This document shows positions 11,481 to 21,157 of a stretch of DNA of 46,284 bases, one piece after another. Both the position numbers and the translations under genes were made by a program. Origin of the DNA: CAZVAP01 sp964625125. GTDB lineage: Bacteria > Patescibacteriota > Gracilibacteria > Absconditabacterales > Absconditicoccaceae. The notes below the pieces were generated by a model that had not been told where the DNA came from, searched no databases, and saw only the letters and a list, made by a program, of their open reading frames with translations. The stretch is from NCBI GenBank assembly GCA_964625125.1, contig CAZVAP010000001.1:1-46284 (forward strand), given 5' to 3'. The stretch's first letter is position 1, and the number at the start of each line of letters is the position of its first letter.

Positions 11481-11519
11481 AAAAAACTCCAAGGAAAAGC
11501 CCTTGGAGCTTATTTTTTT
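11481..11519. terminator. Bidirectional terminator between convergent genes
   Basis: CTCCAAGG (11487-11494), a 6-base loop and CCTTGGAG (11501-11508) make a perfect 8-bp stem. A T-run follows on the plus strand and an A-run precedes it (T-run on the minus strand), so it can stop both the Bat-type operon and the converging lipoprotein gene. Confidence 0.85.
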
Positions 11520-11520
11520 A

Positions 11521-13029
11521 TTAATTTCCACAACTTCAAGCTGGAGCTGGTTTTCCACTTTGTGTCCAACCAAATCCTGGGTCATATGATTTATTTGAAA
11601 GTACTTTTTTACATTCTGCAGGAGGATTTTTAAATGCTTCACAAATAGCTTTTAAATAAGCTTGTGGACTTCTAGATTGTGGTTGAACTACTATACCATT
11701 TATTACTAATGTTGGAGAACCTTGAACATTATACTTTAAGTTTTCTTTATTATTAACTTCATATTTAGGAAATCTTCCACTTAACCAAGATGATTTATCT
11801 TCATAATTTTTTGTAATATTAAACTCTTTATCTGCATTTTTTATACATTGATTAATTTTATCCATATTTAAGCCAACTTTTTTCTCACAGCCTGCAGTAT
11901 CTCCTTTTTCCAAAAAGCAAGTTAAATAATCAATATATTTATTTGGCTCTTCTTTTTGAATACAATATTGAAGTGTATTTTCATCAATTTCTGACTTTCC
12001 ATGCATAGAATAATTTACAAATTTCACTTGAAAATTAATTTTACCCTTCAATAACTTTACTACTGGAATTATACCTTTTTCTGCTTGTGTACCAAATGGA
12101 CAATGAGACATAACAAATAATTCAACTGTTGGTTTATCACTTTTATTACAAGTTAATAATTTTTTACAAGATGGTGAAGCATTACAATTCTTAGCACAAG
12201 CTTCTATAGATGGATCATACTTAAATGCTGGAATATTAATTTGATATTTATATTTACAACCATTAAGTTCCTTTATAAATTGCTTCATATTATCTAAGTA
12301 CTTGTGTTTCTTGTTGAACAAGAATGTTGGTAAGTATTGAGTTCAATTTAACTTAACTAATTTTTGATATAAAGCTTTTCAAGTAGAAGAAGCTTCATCA
12401 ACAACATTTATATAATAACCAAAGAACATATTTTTTAAAGTAGCAGGATTACAATATGGGTCTTTACATTTTGAACTTGTTAATGCTACCATTTTATAAC
12501 AAGTAGGATCTTGTGAATCCACTTTTCCATCACCATTATTATCTTTTCCATCATTACATAAGTTTTCTTCTCCTGGAATCCATCCAAACAATGGAATATA
12601 ATATTTTCCATTTTCTATTTTAGCCATTTGTTTAATTTGAGCAGCTTGTGGACCAAATAATGAAATTGCACTTTGAGGTATTACCATTACTGGACTAGCA
12701 CCAAGCATATTTTTAAATTTTTCTTCCATTGCTTTATCCATATATTTTGTTTCAACTTTTGCTTTATTTCCTAACATCATTGACATTTGCTGTTTCCAAG
12801 TATTTGGATTACATTGAGGAATATTTGCTGCTTCACAATTTTTATCAATATAAATTTCTATAACCGTACCACTTGTTGAAGCAGATGTAGAAGTATTTGC
12901 CTGAGCCTGTGTATTTTGGGCTTGTGTTGTTTGCTGTGCTTTATTTTCTGTTTTATTCATATTACAACCACCTAAAATCAAACTTAGACCAATTATTGAT
13001 AACATACTAAACTTAGCCAGTTTTTTCAT
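11521..13029 (-). CDS. Thiol-oxidoreductase-like lipoprotein, 502 residues (DsbA-like C-terminal domain)
   Basis: Starts MKKLAKFSML with a lipobox ILGGC (Cys22), so it is a lipoprotein. Residues 30-55 are a Gln/Thr/Ser linker. Two regions with degenerate thioredoxin-like character follow, with a calcium-loop-like insert DGKDNNGDGKVD near residue 160. From about residue 300 there is a clear DsbA/GILT-like domain: SHCPFGTQAEKG with Cys310, VKFVNYSMHGK, YCIQKEEP and the cis-Pro loop VQGSPTLVING. The active site is CPFG rather than CxxC. The TGA at 12379-12381 (Gly217) splits the gene into two open reading frames in the standard code. Likely role: disulfide or thiol chemistry of exported proteins at the outer face of the membrane (inference from the family). 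Confidence 0.85.
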
Positions 13030-13059
13030 AGGATTTAATTTTATAATATAAAAGATGTG

Positions 13060-13087
13060 TTGAATGATATTTTTTTAACCTTATAAA
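13060..13087 (+). promoter_or_regulatory. Promoter of mltG
   Basis: TTGAAT (13060-13065), a 16-base spacer and TATAAA (13082-13087), with about 34 bases from the expected start to the ATG. It overlaps the opposing lipoprotein promoter at 13064-13091 almost completely. Confidence 0.5.
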
Positions 13088-13091
13088 ACAA
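13064..13091 (-). promoter_or_regulatory. Promoter of the DsbA-like lipoprotein gene
   Basis: Minus-strand TTGTTT (13091-13086), a 16-base spacer and TATCAT (13069-13064). The leader is about 28 bases. The same -35 variant, TTGTTT, appears before the sigma factor gene. Confidence 0.5.
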
Positions 13092-13127
13092 GAGATAAAC
13101 CAATTTAATAATTGACAAAACTTAAAA

Positions 13128-14147
13128 ATGTTTAAAAGTAAATTGGCTAAAATATTATTAGGATTATTTGTTATATTTTTGTTAAGTTCAGGTTATCAGT
13201 ATTATAAACTAGACAAACAAAAATTTAAATTTGATTTAGAAGTTAAAAAATGATTTACACTACGAAAAATAGAAAAAAAACTATGTAATAAAAATATAAT
13301 ATCAAATTGTTTTTTGTGAAAAATTTGGTTTTTTTTACATAAAATAAACAATATTAAACCTGGATATTATGAATTTTCTGGAGAAACTTTAAAAGAAATT
13401 ATAAATCAACTTCAAAAATGACCTAAAATTAAATATGTAAAATTTACTATTTTACCTTGAGAAACTAAATTTGATATTTCTGAAAAACTAAACAATAAAC
13501 AAAAAAAGGTTTTTCTAAATCTAATGACTGATAAAATATTTATAAAAAAAATTAGTCAACAATATCCTTATCTAAAAACTTTTTGAGAATTAAATTCATT
13601 AGAAGGTTTTTTGTATCCTGATACTTATTTTTTTAAAAAATCAGATTTAAAATCAATTTTATTTCCACAACTTTTAATAAAAACAGCCATAAAAAATTTT
13701 TATAAAAAAACAAAAAACTTAAACTGGAAAAACAACTATAATTTATCAAAATATCAAATTTTAATCTTAGCAAGTATAGTAGAAAAGGAAGAATCAAATC
13801 CAATCAATAAACCATATGTTGCAAATATTTTAATTAGAAGATACCTAAACAACTGGAAATTATGAGCTGATTGGACATTGTGCTATGGATTAAATTTAGG
13901 GTCAAAAAAATGTTATTCTCATCTAACTTATCAAAATTTAATCAATAAATCTAATCCATATAATACTAGAGCAAATAAAGGATTACCTCCTACTCCCGTA
14001 AGCAACCCAACTATTGAAACAATTAAATCTGTAATTAAAAGTAAACCAAACAATTATTGGTATTATTTACACGACAAAAACTGAAATATCCATTATGCAA
14101 AAACTGCAAATGAGCATACCTTAAATAAAAATACTTACTTAAGATAA
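13128..14147 (+). CDS. mltG: Endolytic murein transglycosylase MltG (YceG family)
   Basis: A 339-residue single-pass membrane protein: helix at residues 7-23, then a LysM-like region (KKGFTLRKIEKKL, PGYYEFSG) and the YceG catalytic domain. The catalytic Glu is in ILASIVEKEE (about residue 219). The C-terminal hallmarks SLEGFLYPDTY, NTRANKGLPPTPVSNP and HYAKTANEH are present. MltG cleaves nascent glycan strands and sets their length. It is transcribed alone, and its 3' end overlaps the converging unknown gene by 13 bases. Confidence 0.95.
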
Positions 14148-14983
14148 ACAGATTTAAATTTATCTAAAAAATCAACTATAAAGCTAATCTGAGCTAAAAT
14201 TATTTTCAATTTTTCAATAAAAAGCTCTACATTTTCAGAACTAACCTTCTCAAGTAATTTAGCATTTCATACATATTCTTGTTTATAGTTAGATTTTATA
14301 ATTTTTCAAAGTTCCTTTTTATTTGTATAAACTTCATCAATCAAGTAATACAATTTAATAGCATAAGAAACCAAAAAAAACAATCCATTTCTAAGCTGTG
14401 AAATGAACTCTTCTTTTTTAGAAAAAGTAAGTAAATTATCAGAAGTTAAATAAGTTTTTATTTCCTCAATTTTTTTGTTTAAAATATCAAATTTAGTTTC
14501 AGAAAATTCAAAATCCAGCATAAAATTAAGTTTACAAATTTTTGTATCAGCTAAAGAAGAAAAAACAAATCCAAATTTATTAACAAAACCATTTAACAAT
14601 GGTAAATTCTCAATAAAAGATTGTTTTGATAATTTAATTTCCAGTCATTTTATAAAACCTATTTCTACTGGTTGAACATTTTGTAAAAATTTTATTTTTT
14701 CTTTATCAATAAATTCAAAAGTTTTAATCGACAATAAAATAAAAATTTTTATATCTCAACTTTCTAAAGAAGAATCAAAATAACAAAGATTAAGTCAATT
14801 CCTATCTTCAAAAAGAAAATTTTTATTTTTCCAATTTCAACCTATATGTTTCCAAGTCTTAAAATTTACACACTTTAATTTAATTTCATCATCTTCAAGT
14901 AATCTATCAAATGGTCAGAAGAAAAAATTATCTTTATCAGACTTAAACCACCAAAAATTCTCTTTTTTTTCTTTATAAAACAT
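14135..14983 (-). CDS. Unknown 282-residue protein, last gene of SpeD/SPFH operon
   Basis: No family recognised. The N-terminal half is rich in Trp and Phe (KENFWWFKSDKDNFFFWPF) with beta-strand patterns; the C-terminal 130 residues look alpha-helical (KKIEEIKTYL, KLYYLIDEVY, FIVDFLDKF). There is no signal peptide or clear membrane helix, so it is probably cytoplasmic. Its ATG overlaps the stop of the FemAB gene by one base (TAATG), which argues for translational coupling and a shared role in the envelope cluster. Its end runs 13 bases into mltG on the other strand. Confidence 0.75.
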
Positions 14984-15921
14984 TACTTAATTAACTTAAC
15001 TACTGAATAAAACAATTTATTTAAAGGCAAGTCATAATTTCCATAATATTCAATATGATTTCAACCTAAACTATGCTTAAACTGGCTAACTCATTTTAAA
15101 TAATGGTTTTCAAGTCATTCTGGAGAAACCCCTAACAAATCTACTTTTTTTATTCATAATTGTTTTAAATACTTAAACATTTCAAATTTAAGAAAATAAT
15201 GGGCTCAAATTTTTAGAAAATTTTTATTACTTGCTCAATACAAATAATAACTATTTTTACCTTCATTAATTTGAATAGAACCTGCTAAAATTTTATTATC
15301 TTTTTTAACTAAATATAAATCTCAATTCTTTGAGGATTTAAGATAATCAAGTAAATTTCTGTAATATTCAAAAGGATAAATATGAAAACCTTTTTGTTTT
15401 GCTACATCAGACCATAAACTATAAAATTGGTTTATTTCCTCTTTTTCAGCTATTTTAAAGTATAAACCTTCTTTAATAGCTTTCCTAACATATCTTCTTG
15501 CTGTAGAAGAAAAAGATTTTAAAATATCTTCATCTGTTTTATCAATATCTACTACAACAGTAGCCAGGGGCATATTTTCTCTTATACTTGGGAACAAACC
15601 ATAAGTCTTTAAGTTATTCTCAATTTGTTTTCTATTTTTAAAAAAGGGCTCATTTAATTGATTAATAAAACCAAATTGGAAAAAAATATCTCAAAATTTA
15701 CCAAAGTTATTTTTTACCTCATTAATTGCTGAGGTAATTTCCAATACATTATTTGGCAATTCTACACCTAAAACTTGAAACCATCTCAATTTAATTCAAA
15801 ACTTTTTATGTGGCTTTATAACTCACCAATAATTCTTTCAAAATAAATCTATTTCAAAAATTTCTTTTTTAAAAATATCTTTTGATATCGTTTTCCAAAT
15901 CAAGCTTTGATAAAAATTCAT
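14983..15921 (-). CDS. FemAB/FemX-family peptidoglycan aminoacyltransferase
   Basis: A 312-residue protein. Fem signatures are clear in the second half: STARRYVRKAIKEGL, the segment DLYLVKKDNKILAGSI, YYLYGASNK, a lipid-II-amino-acid transferase pattern GIKKVDLLGVSPEG, and the ending GVSQFKHSLGGNHIEYYGNYD. These are GNAT-fold enzymes that move an amino acid from aminoacyl-tRNA to the stem peptide of lipid-linked peptidoglycan precursors. The start at 15921 is the first ATG after an in-frame TAG. The amino acid added cannot be inferred. It lies inside the operon headed by the SPFH gene. Confidence 0.88.
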
Positions 15922-15934
15922 CTACATCTTTAAA

Positions 15935-16615
15935 TTATAAACCTTGAGCAACTAATATAGTTAAATCATTTAATTTTTCTAATAAAATTTTTGATTTATT
16001 TTCAGAGACTAAATTTAGATATTTACTTTTTTTAATTCCTACAATATCAAAATCAAAACCTCACTCAAAACCTTCAATATTTTGTTGTCATTTTTCCTGT
16101 ATAAAATATCAGTCTGTATACAAGCCAGAAAAATTATAAATTTTATCAAATGTTCCATCAGCACTAGCAAAATCATATTTATATAATTTCAATTGTCCTT
16201 CATCTTCCTCTACAAAAAGTTTACTTTGATTTTTCAAAAAATCTAAATTTGTATCTAATACTCTGATAAAAAATTTATCATAAAAACTTGTATCAGTAAG
16301 ATACCTAATATGACCTGAAACATATATTTTAGCTAAATAGTCACTATACTTTTTTTTATTAAATTCCTGCTCTGAAATATAATCCACTCAATAATTAGAT
16401 AAACTACTACTGGAGTTTTCAGAATTTATAATAAAAAATACTTTTCAATATGATAATTTTGTAGGGAAAGGAATAATATTTGATTTAGAATCAGTAGCTG
16501 TTATTTCTTCTTTATCTATAAGTAAAATTGTTTTACAATATTCACATACATAAGCTACTATCCCAGGAGAAATATCTAATTTTGCTCAACAAGATGGACA
16601 AGTAATTTGCTTCAT
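15935..16615 (-). CDS. Zinc-ribbon protein related to DUF4178
   Basis: 226 residues. The N-terminus is a zinc ribbon with two Cys pairs (CPSC at residues 6-9 and CEYC near 24-27), followed by a basic-hydrophobic linker and a beta-rich domain (VSGHIRYLTD, FIRVLDTNLDFL, EDEGQLKLYKYD). This matches the DUF4178 pattern of a short beta-rich unit behind a zinc ribbon, but the similarity is weaker than for its neighbour. The C-terminal part (FDFDIVGIKKSKYLNLV) is not recognised. The pairing with the next gene suggests the two products interact. Confidence 0.68.
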
Positions 16616-16637
16616 AATTGTAATTTAAATATAAATT

Positions 16638-17807
16638 TTATTTTCCACCACCATATGAACTACTTCACCAATACGAGCTAGAGCTAGAATAAGATCATCC
16701 TCAGGATGAACTAAAATCTCATAAACTTACTATTAAAAGACAAATAATAACAGAAAATACTAAGCTTAAAGCAAGAGTTACTAATATATTTTTTATTGAA
16801 AACTTTTTATCTGTAACTAAAAAAAAAGAAAATAAAGTAATTGGTAACCATAAAAAAATACATTTTAGATTAAAAGAAAGCAAGAGTACTAATGATAAAA
16901 ATATTAAGGATATATATGAAGTTACATCTCAACCTAAATCTCTATCTCAGGATAAGAGATTAGGATAATCCTTTCAAAAAACATTAGATAATGGGTTATA
17001 ATAATCATTTAAAAAAACATTTTCATATAAATTTCTTTCTACATATTCACCATTTGTTTCCTCTTCTAAAGCATATTTGCTAAAATTCCACAGTTTAACT
17101 TTTTCTCAAATTTTATATTGCTTATTCACATCTCACAAAACAGAAACTACCTTTACTTCATCATATTCTTCCACAGATTTTGTTCAATCTGAAGTATCAA
17201 TTTTATCAGTTAGAATTTTTTTTATTACAAATGGAAAATCTACTTTCCTGCTTACTTCTAGCTCATCATAGTTTTCTCCATTTAATATAGCTCTTGATTC
17301 AGAAATATAATAGATTTCTCAATTTTTATCATAAGCAAGCCATTCAATATATTTAAGCTTTCATTTTTCATTTCACTCCAAATAATTACCTTCATATCTT
17401 ACAGCTCAAGCTAAAGTATATTTATTAAGCCCTATTTTAACTTCTTTACCTACTGAATAATCTGTAAAAATAGTTTTAAATGGCTTTTTAGAATATGCTA
17501 TTTTATTTCCACAATAATTACATACAAAAACTACTGAATCAGCTCCTGACTTTAACTTCTCAAACTGATATTGATTATAGGGACTAAAAGTTAAAAAAGC
17601 TCAACAACTAGGACATTTAATAAGGTTTAATTTTAAGAAAATTTGATTTTTTTTATCTTTTTGAGGGCAAAATTTAGCTAATAATTGAGCATATTTTAAA
17701 AAATAGGGACTTTCTTTATCCTCTAATGTTAAACTATTAAATAATTTTTTAGCTGTTTCACAATCCTTTTCCTGGATTGCATTATAAAGTTGCTCCCATA
17801 TAGTCAT
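16638..17807 (-). CDS. DUF4178-type membrane protein with zinc ribbon and Ser/Gly-rich tail
   Basis: 389 residues from the ATG at 17807. Residues 1-60 are helical. A zinc ribbon follows (CPSC at 65-68, CNYC about 30 residues later), then DUF4178-like units (VGKEVKIGLNKYTLAG, IEWLAYDKNGEIYYIS), C-terminal membrane helices and a tail of almost only Ser, Gly and Tyr (SSSGGGSYSSSSS). DUF4178 genes are known to travel with DUF350, SpeD/SpeE and SPFH genes in envelope-stress-type clusters, exactly as here. The tail codons are partly TGA for Gly. Confidence 0.78.
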
Positions 17808-17867
17808 TATACTAATTTTCAACTAAAAATTTTAATTTGCCGTATTTTTATATTTATCAATTTTTAA

Positions 17868-18035
17868 TTAATCAGCCAATTCAATAATCAAATCATCATC
17901 TTCAGTACTTTTCCTATATTTATAATTTCTAAAATATTGATTTTGTAAACTCTGCAACAAATTTTTTTCTTTTTCGTTTAATTCATCTTTTTTAAGCAGT
18001 TTATCAATTTGATTTTTAATTTCAGAACATAACAT
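17868..18035 (-). CDS. 55-residue charged protein between speD and DUF4178 gene
   Basis: A short gene starting MLCSEIKNQIDKLL with a helical, charged body and an acidic end (STEDDDLIIELAD). It overlaps no other gene and sits in operon position 19 bases after speD. No family recognised. Codon use and phase fit the neighbours, so I think it is real. It could be a regulator or assembly partner of the small SpeD, which is inference. Confidence 0.6.
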   Translation of the reverse strand: MLCSEIKNQIDKLLKKDELNEKEKNLLQSLQNQYFRNYKYRKSTEDDDLIIELAD

Positions 18036-18054
18036 TCTTTAAAATATTAGCTAG

Positions 18055-18381
18055 TTAAATATTTCTTTCTAAAGCAACCATTTTTAGATTAGATACAGGT
18101 AAATTATTACTTAATAAGTTTTTAATATCTTTTTCAAGCATCAATAAATCATTGCAAGAGTAGATATCTAAAGCCAAATAATCATCTTCTATCCGATAAT
18201 GAGCTGAAATATGGCTTTCTGCTAATAAATAGAAAATTGTAAATCATCAATTTGAAAAAATATGCTTTTGCCTTCTTAAAACTCTCAAATTAATTTGATT
18301 AACAATTTTATTAAATAATAATTCAATCAACTCAGAATTAATTTTCCCTTTCAATTTAATATCGTATATTAAATGATTCAT
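18055..18381 (-). CDS. speD: S-adenosylmethionine decarboxylase proenzyme (prokaryotic class)
   Basis: 108 residues. The self-cleavage and active-site motif LLAESHISAH is present, with the pyruvoyl-forming Ser at residue 56 (after Glu55), His61 and, fifteen residues on, Cys76 in DIYSCND. This is the spacing of Ser63, His68 and Cys83 in the Thermotoga enzyme as I recall it. The enzyme makes decarboxylated AdoMet, the aminopropyl donor. It is slightly shorter than usual at the C-terminus. Directly downstream of the DUF350 gene (3 bases between), in an SPFH/DUF4178 operon rather than a polyamine operon. Its logical partner, a SpeE-like enzyme, is at 28463-29974. Confidence 0.9.
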
Positions 18382-18384
18382 CTT

Positions 18385-18594
18385 TTATCATTGAATAGCT
18401 GAAGCTATAATCAAACCTATAGCTATAAAAACAGCAGCTATAATAATTGCTAATGCTACATTTTCATCTTCTAATAATTCTTTTTTTAAACTCCAAGGAG
18501 TAAGTTTTTCTAATAAAATTATAAATAATACAAAAACCACCAAGCCAGTCACTATATATAACAAAGTTTCCAAATATACATTCCAATTCATCAT
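18385..18594 (-). CDS. DUF350 small membrane protein
   Basis: 69 residues with two membrane helices (about 8-27 and 46-67) separated by KLTPWSLKKELLEDENVALA, the recognisable DUF350 signature (the N/D-E-N-x-A turn before helix two). DUF350 proteins are small integral membrane components that recur with SPFH, SpeD/E and DUF4178 genes. The stop is TAA at 18385-18387, one codon past a TGA read as Gly. Two adjacent ATGs (18594, 18591) could start it. Confidence 0.82.
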
Positions 18595-18608
18595 ATAACT
18601 TAGTTAAA

Positions 18609-19622
18609 TTATAAATTACCCAAAATTTCTTTCTTTTTAGCTTCATAATCTTCCTTAGTAATTAAGCCTTTATCCAACAAATTTTTTAATTTCAATAATT
18701 TTTCTTCAACAGATTCTCAACTAGAATTTGACTGAACATTAGCTCACATATTTTGACCCATATTCATACCAACAAATGTTCAAACCATACCTCCAACTGC
18801 TCCTTCATTTTCTGCTGCTTTTTCCAAAGCATCCAATTGTCTAGTTGTTGCATAATTTTGCATAGCTTGAGAATCTACATCTCACATTTGGTTAATAGCT
18901 TGGGCATCTGCAGTTTTGCTAGCTATTTTTTGGATTAATTCCTCTGTATCTTCTGTAAAATTAGTATCTTCTATTCTAAAATCTGTTATTTCTAATCATA
19001 AATCACCTAAATTTTTATTTAATTTTTCCTTTATTTTATTTGCCAATTCTACTCTATTTGCATCTATTTCATTATATGATAGTTTTGCTTCTGCAAGTGT
19101 GTCTGTAATGTATTGTAACAATCTATCTACTATTAAATCTCTTATTTCATCCACAGTAACTTCTGACCTAGTTCAAATGTAATTTAACCAAAATTTTTCT
19201 AAATCTTTAATTTTAAAAGAAAAATTTCCAAAAGCTCTTAACTTTACTGGAAAATTATAAACTGGATCTATATACTTTACAGGATTTTTTGTTCCCCATT
19301 TTTGATTTGTTATTTCAGTAGTTTTTATAAAAAAAACCTCTGCTTTATCAGGACTTTCACCTCATCTTAAAATATTTTTAAATGCTGTAATAAAAGGTAC
19401 ATTATCTGTTTTTAAGTTCCATCTACCAGGTTCAGTTTGAATAGCCTCTATTTTCCCATTATGAACAAATATTGCAGCTTGCCCTGGTTCCACGATTAAA
19501 GTTGCATCATCTTTTATTTCATCAAAAGGTCTATCCCATTTTTTAACCAATAAATAACTTTCTGGATTTTCCCATCTAATTACATCTATAGCTTGTCAGC
19601 TAAAAAAGTTTAATAATCACAT
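18609..19622 (-). CDS. YdjI-type SPFH protein with C-terminal SHOCT domain
   Basis: 337 residues beginning MGLLNFF, with TGA as the second codon. The YdjI/virion-core-like SPFH pattern is clear: IDVIRWENPES, then ATLIVEPGQAAIFVHNG, EPGRWNLKTDNVP, EVFFI.T, KWGTKNPVKYIDP and LRAFGNFSFKI. A helical region follows, a Met/Gly/Asn-rich linker (GGMVGTFVGMNMGQNMG) and a C-terminal SHOCT motif (LKNLLDKGLITKEDYEAKK). Proteins of this family assemble at the membrane and act in envelope stress. It heads the minus-strand operon running down to 14135 and has a strong promoter. Confidence 0.88.
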
Positions 19623-19654
19623 TTTTTTATGGTTAATAATAAAAGTTTAAGAAA

Positions 19655-19682
19655 AGTATAGCAATAGAAATAAAAATTTCAA
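19655..19682 (-). promoter_or_regulatory. Promoter of the SPFH/SpeD operon
   Basis: Minus-strand TTGAAA (19682-19677), a 16-base spacer and TATACT (19660-19655), with about 26 bases from the expected start to the ATG. The -35 abuts the terminator of the preceding transcript. Confidence 0.7.
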
Positions 19683-19684
19683 TA

Positions 19685-19709
19685 AAAGAAAAAAGAGCCA
19701 AACGGCTCC
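19685..19709 (-). terminator. Terminator of stomatin-like gene
   Basis: Minus-strand GGAGCC-GTTT-GGCTCT stem (19709-19694), then a run of six T within a T-rich stretch. It separates the stomatin-like unit from the SPFH/SpeD operon. Confidence 0.8.
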
Positions 19710-19719
19710 TAAAATTTAC

Positions 19720-20694
19720 TTATTTATCCATTATACTTGACCCAGCCATTAATTTTGTTTCCATATTTTTAAATGAATTTCCTTCCAAAGATTCGTTTAA
19801 ATATATCAATTTTGCATTATTTCTTGAACCAATTTTAGATAATGTTTCTATTCTAGAACTATCCAACAAGAAATTCAAAATAGCTTTAGCAGTAAGCTCT
19901 GGGTCAGCAGCTCTAATCATATCAATAGATTCTTTAAATCATTTTGCAATTTCCATTCTTTGTCAAGCCATACCTTGTCATAATAAAATTTGAGCTTCTT
20001 TATCAGCTTCTGCAGCCTTAACTTTTTTAATTTTTTCAGCTTCTGCTTCATTAAATGCAGCATTTTTCAATTTAGCAGTTTCTACCTCCTTATTCATTGC
20101 CCTCATAACATCTGGATCCAAATCAATATTTTGAACTTGAATAGAATCAATTCTATAACCAAATTGCTGTAATTTATTTCTTAAACTATTTTCGATTTCT
20201 TCTCAAATTTCCTGCCTTTTACCAAAAATTTCCTTATGAGTAAAATGGAAAATCATTCATCTTAATTGTTCATCAATTGTAGCTTTAATCAAAGTTTCAG
20301 GATTATCAATTTCATAAATAGATTTATAAATATTCCCATTTTGTGTATCATCACCATCATCTTCAACATAATAAACAACATTTAAGTCTACTTTTGCTGA
20401 TACATTATCTGAAGTTACACCTTCAACTTCTACTGGAAAGTTTCTTTTCCATAAATATTGAGTTCTAGTCCACTCTATAACAGGGATAATCATATGAAAA
20501 CCTTGCCTTAAAACTCACCTAAATTTACCTAATCTTTCAACTGCCATAACTGTATTAGGGCTAACAATTCTAATTGATAAAGCAGCCAAAATTAAATCTA
20601 TAAGCAAAGCAACTGAAAAACCTGCTATACCCCATAGCACACTAAAAACTACCAAAATAAACACCATTAAACCAAACACAAAGTAAGTAACCAT
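19720..20694 (-). CDS. Stomatin/HflK-like SPFH (band 7) protein
   Basis: 324 residues. One or two N-terminal membrane segments (residues 4-40) lead into the band 7 domain: RIVSPNTVMAVERLGKFRGV, GFHMIIPVIE, DNVSAKVDLNVVYYV and LIKATIDEQLRG. A long helix follows (MNKEVETAKLKNAAFNEAEAEK) of the type that drives cage-like oligomers, then a short C-terminal tail (LMAGSSIMDK). It is the second SPFH protein in a row but belongs to a different subfamily from the YdjI-type one. It is transcribed alone between its own promoter and terminator. Likely role: membrane microdomain scaffold or protease regulator. Confidence 0.87.
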
Positions 20695-20727
20695 CCTATT
20701 AATTTTTAAAAAATAAATACAGTATTA

Positions 20728-20755
20728 AGTATAACTAAAAGAAATTAGAGGTCAA
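20728..20755 (-). promoter_or_regulatory. Promoter of the stomatin-like gene
   Basis: Minus-strand TTGACC (20755-20750), a 16-base spacer and TATACT (20733-20728). It lies across the 3' end of the upstream gene. The leader is about 27 bases. Confidence 0.7.
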
Positions 20756-21136
20756 TTTTTTTATCAATTTTCAAAAAAAAGATTGCCAACTAAGGTTGTA
20801 AATAACTTTAAAATTATCTAAATTTTCATTTTTTTTATTATTTTCAAAAGAAACTACTTTCACTATAATTTCCTTATCTAAAGCTAATCAATTAGAATGA
20901 CTAAAAATAATATAAGCATATTTACTTTTTAAATAAGGTTCATAATAATGTTTAGTCCAATAAGTTTCTCAAGATAAAATTTTTTGCTGATTTTTTAAAT
21001 CCTTAATATTTTGGTCTATTGTAAAATTTTGAACAAATAACTGAATTGAAAATGAGAAAATCAATATTCACAAAAATATAGCAATATATCTTAAAAATCT
21101 TCAAAAATTCTTAGCATTCAAAAAAGATTTTTTCAT
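20735..21136 (-). CDS. Small single-pass membrane protein downstream of rpoD
   Basis: 133 residues: a basic N-terminus (MKKSFLNAKNFGRFLRY), one membrane helix at about 18-34 and an extracytoplasmic domain beginning with a short helix (DQNIKDLKNQQKIL) and ending in a basic tail (GKLIKKLTSNFF). The layout resembles FtsL/FtsB-type bitopic proteins, but I see no firm signature. It follows rpoD by 21 bases and is probably cotranscribed. Its last codons contain the promoter of the next gene. Confidence 0.68.
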
Positions 21137-21157
21137 TAATAAGTTTTAAAGTTAAAA

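Noticed and set aside
18464..18646. 60-residue minus-strand open frame beside DUF350
   Set aside because: Out-of-frame shadow of the DUF350 gene, whose own frame has the family signature.
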